A DNA stretch of 64,000 nucleotides from Chrysomallon squamiferum (lineage: Eukaryota > Mollusca > Gastropoda > Neomphalida > Peltospiridae). Positions 63,032 to 64,000 of this stretch are shown here, piece by piece. How positions within the stretch are numbered: the stretch's first letter is position 1; the number at the start of each line of letters is the position of its first letter. The stretch lies in assembly GCA_012295275.1 (NCBI GenBank), contig CM022671.1:11317178-11381177 (forward strand). The letters run 5' to 3'. A program made the position numbers and the translations under genes. A model generated the notes under the pieces. The model made no database searches and was not told where the DNA came from. It saw nothing but the letters and a program-made list of their open reading frames with translations.

Positions 63032-63616
63032 TTTTATTATTTTATTAATTTTTTTTTTTAATTATTATTATTATTATTTTTTTTTAATCTTTCTTTATTC
63101 ATTAATTCATGCCGGATGTAAGAAAGAATCAGCGATAGTCGACTAACTTTTGAATGTCACGTGGTAGTTTTCCGTGTTGCAGCTGGCAGGTCTGCTGTGC
63201 TATGTCCCCTCCAGACTATTTCCTTATTAATGAAACAGTTCATAACTGGAGAAAAATAATGAAAACAAAATTGAGATGTATGTGTTTGTTTTGTGTGTAT
63301 GGTGTGTATTTGTGTGTGCGTGCGCGTCTGTGTGTTTTGGTGTTAGAGAGAGAGATTTTATTAATATACGATTATATGTTATCCGAAAAAAAATGTATCC
63401 AGAGCAAAAATAAAAATAAAATAAAAAACAACAAAACAAACAAAATAAAAAATAATAATAATACTGCATAAAATATTCAGAGGTTGTTTAACTAATGATA
63501 ATATTATAAATAATATTCATTTTTAGTTATTTTTAATGCATGCATGTTTGTATGAATGTGTGTGTGCATATACGTGTGTATGTATTTATGTATGTATGTA
63601 CATAAGTATTATTTGT

Positions 63617-63618
<2 letters not shown>

Positions 63619-63711
<93 letters not shown>
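63619..63711. repeat. (TC)n microsatellite
   Basis: Uninterrupted CT run of about 93 bp, the longest simple repeat in the window. Confidence 0.97.
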
Positions 63712-63713
<2 letters not shown>

Positions 63714-64000
63714 CATACATTTGACTCACGGCACAGAGGCCGTAGGATCAATTCTTCTCATTTCCTGATTTTAAATAAGAAAATTTGTCTCCCCACCTCT
63801 CTTATTCGTCCTTCTTTATTTCAGTTAATCGACATTACATTTTTTATATGTGTGTAAAACGTGTTCTGCATTCAGGAAATCTTTTATGATGCTATTGATT
63901 TTGCCATGACTGAGACAGACATTTCTAAATTTAGTATATTTATATGGTAAACAACGAACGCATTAAGTATGTGATAAATATACAATGACTTTTTTGAGAT

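Larger units (their letters stand above)
56228..64000. other. Gene-poor flank with regulatory-looking islands and GA/TC tracts
   Basis: No exon chain is visible. Base composition is mixed: AT-rich stretches alternate with CpG-bearing patches near 57230-57330, 57700-57850, 58560-58870 and 60960-61350. Long GA/TC arrays lie in the last 2.5 kb. Confidence 0.45.

Overview
The window is nuclear DNA from an animal. It is very AT-rich, with spliced genes, GT-AG introns mostly of 0.1-1 kb, and dense microsatellites (GA/TC, CA/TG, TA, poly-A/T). Gene content and one repeat at about 51.3 kb that resembles an abundant molluscan repeat point to a lophotrochozoan, most likely a mollusc. This is inference, because no mitochondrial or rRNA marker is present.

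Region 1 (1-26.6 kb, + strand) is the 3' part of one very large gene. I could chain 44 exons in a single open frame from 108 to the stop at 24759: 7107 nt, 2368 residues, with the start lying upstream of the window. The protein is charged, helical and coiled-coil rich, and is built from at least five degenerate super-repeats of about 365-455 residues. I do not recognise it as a named family. Two of its introns carry tandem minisatellites (about 66 bp x ~20 at 6944-8219; 51 bp x ~14 at 10154-10893). Their repeat units contain the 3' splice site plus the first bases of the following exon, so each exon is preceded by many decoy copies of its own acceptor. This is the most unusual feature of the window.

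Region 2 (27.4-27.7 kb, - strand) is a 7SL signal-recognition-particle RNA gene of about 298 nt. It has a TATA-like box about 23-32 bp upstream and a T-run at its 3' end, so it looks functional rather than a retrocopy.

Region 3 (31.4-37.7 kb) is a head-to-head gene pair sharing 191 bp between start codons. On the - strand is a single-exon homologue of sperm microtubule inner protein 1 (SPMIP1/ATP6V1FNB). On the + strand is a complete nine-exon FBXL5, the hemerythrin/F-box/LRR iron and oxygen sensor of an SCF ubiquitin ligase, with all hemerythrin ligands and the C-terminal cysteines for the [2Fe-2S] cluster in place. The shared promoter carries a perfect palindromic RFX X-box, expected for a ciliary/flagellar gene, and a TATCGCGAGA element. 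A dead LINE reverse-transcriptase fragment lies in FBXL5 intron 4.

Region 4 (37.7-64 kb) has no gene I can support. It holds the FBXL5 3' UTR, a 61-bp satellite at 46.5-47.1 kb, repeat relics and microsatellites. From about 55.7 kb onwards there are less AT-rich, CpG-containing islands (about 58.56-58.87 and 60.96-61.35 kb) that look like cis-regulatory DNA or a promoter/first exon of a gene outside the window.
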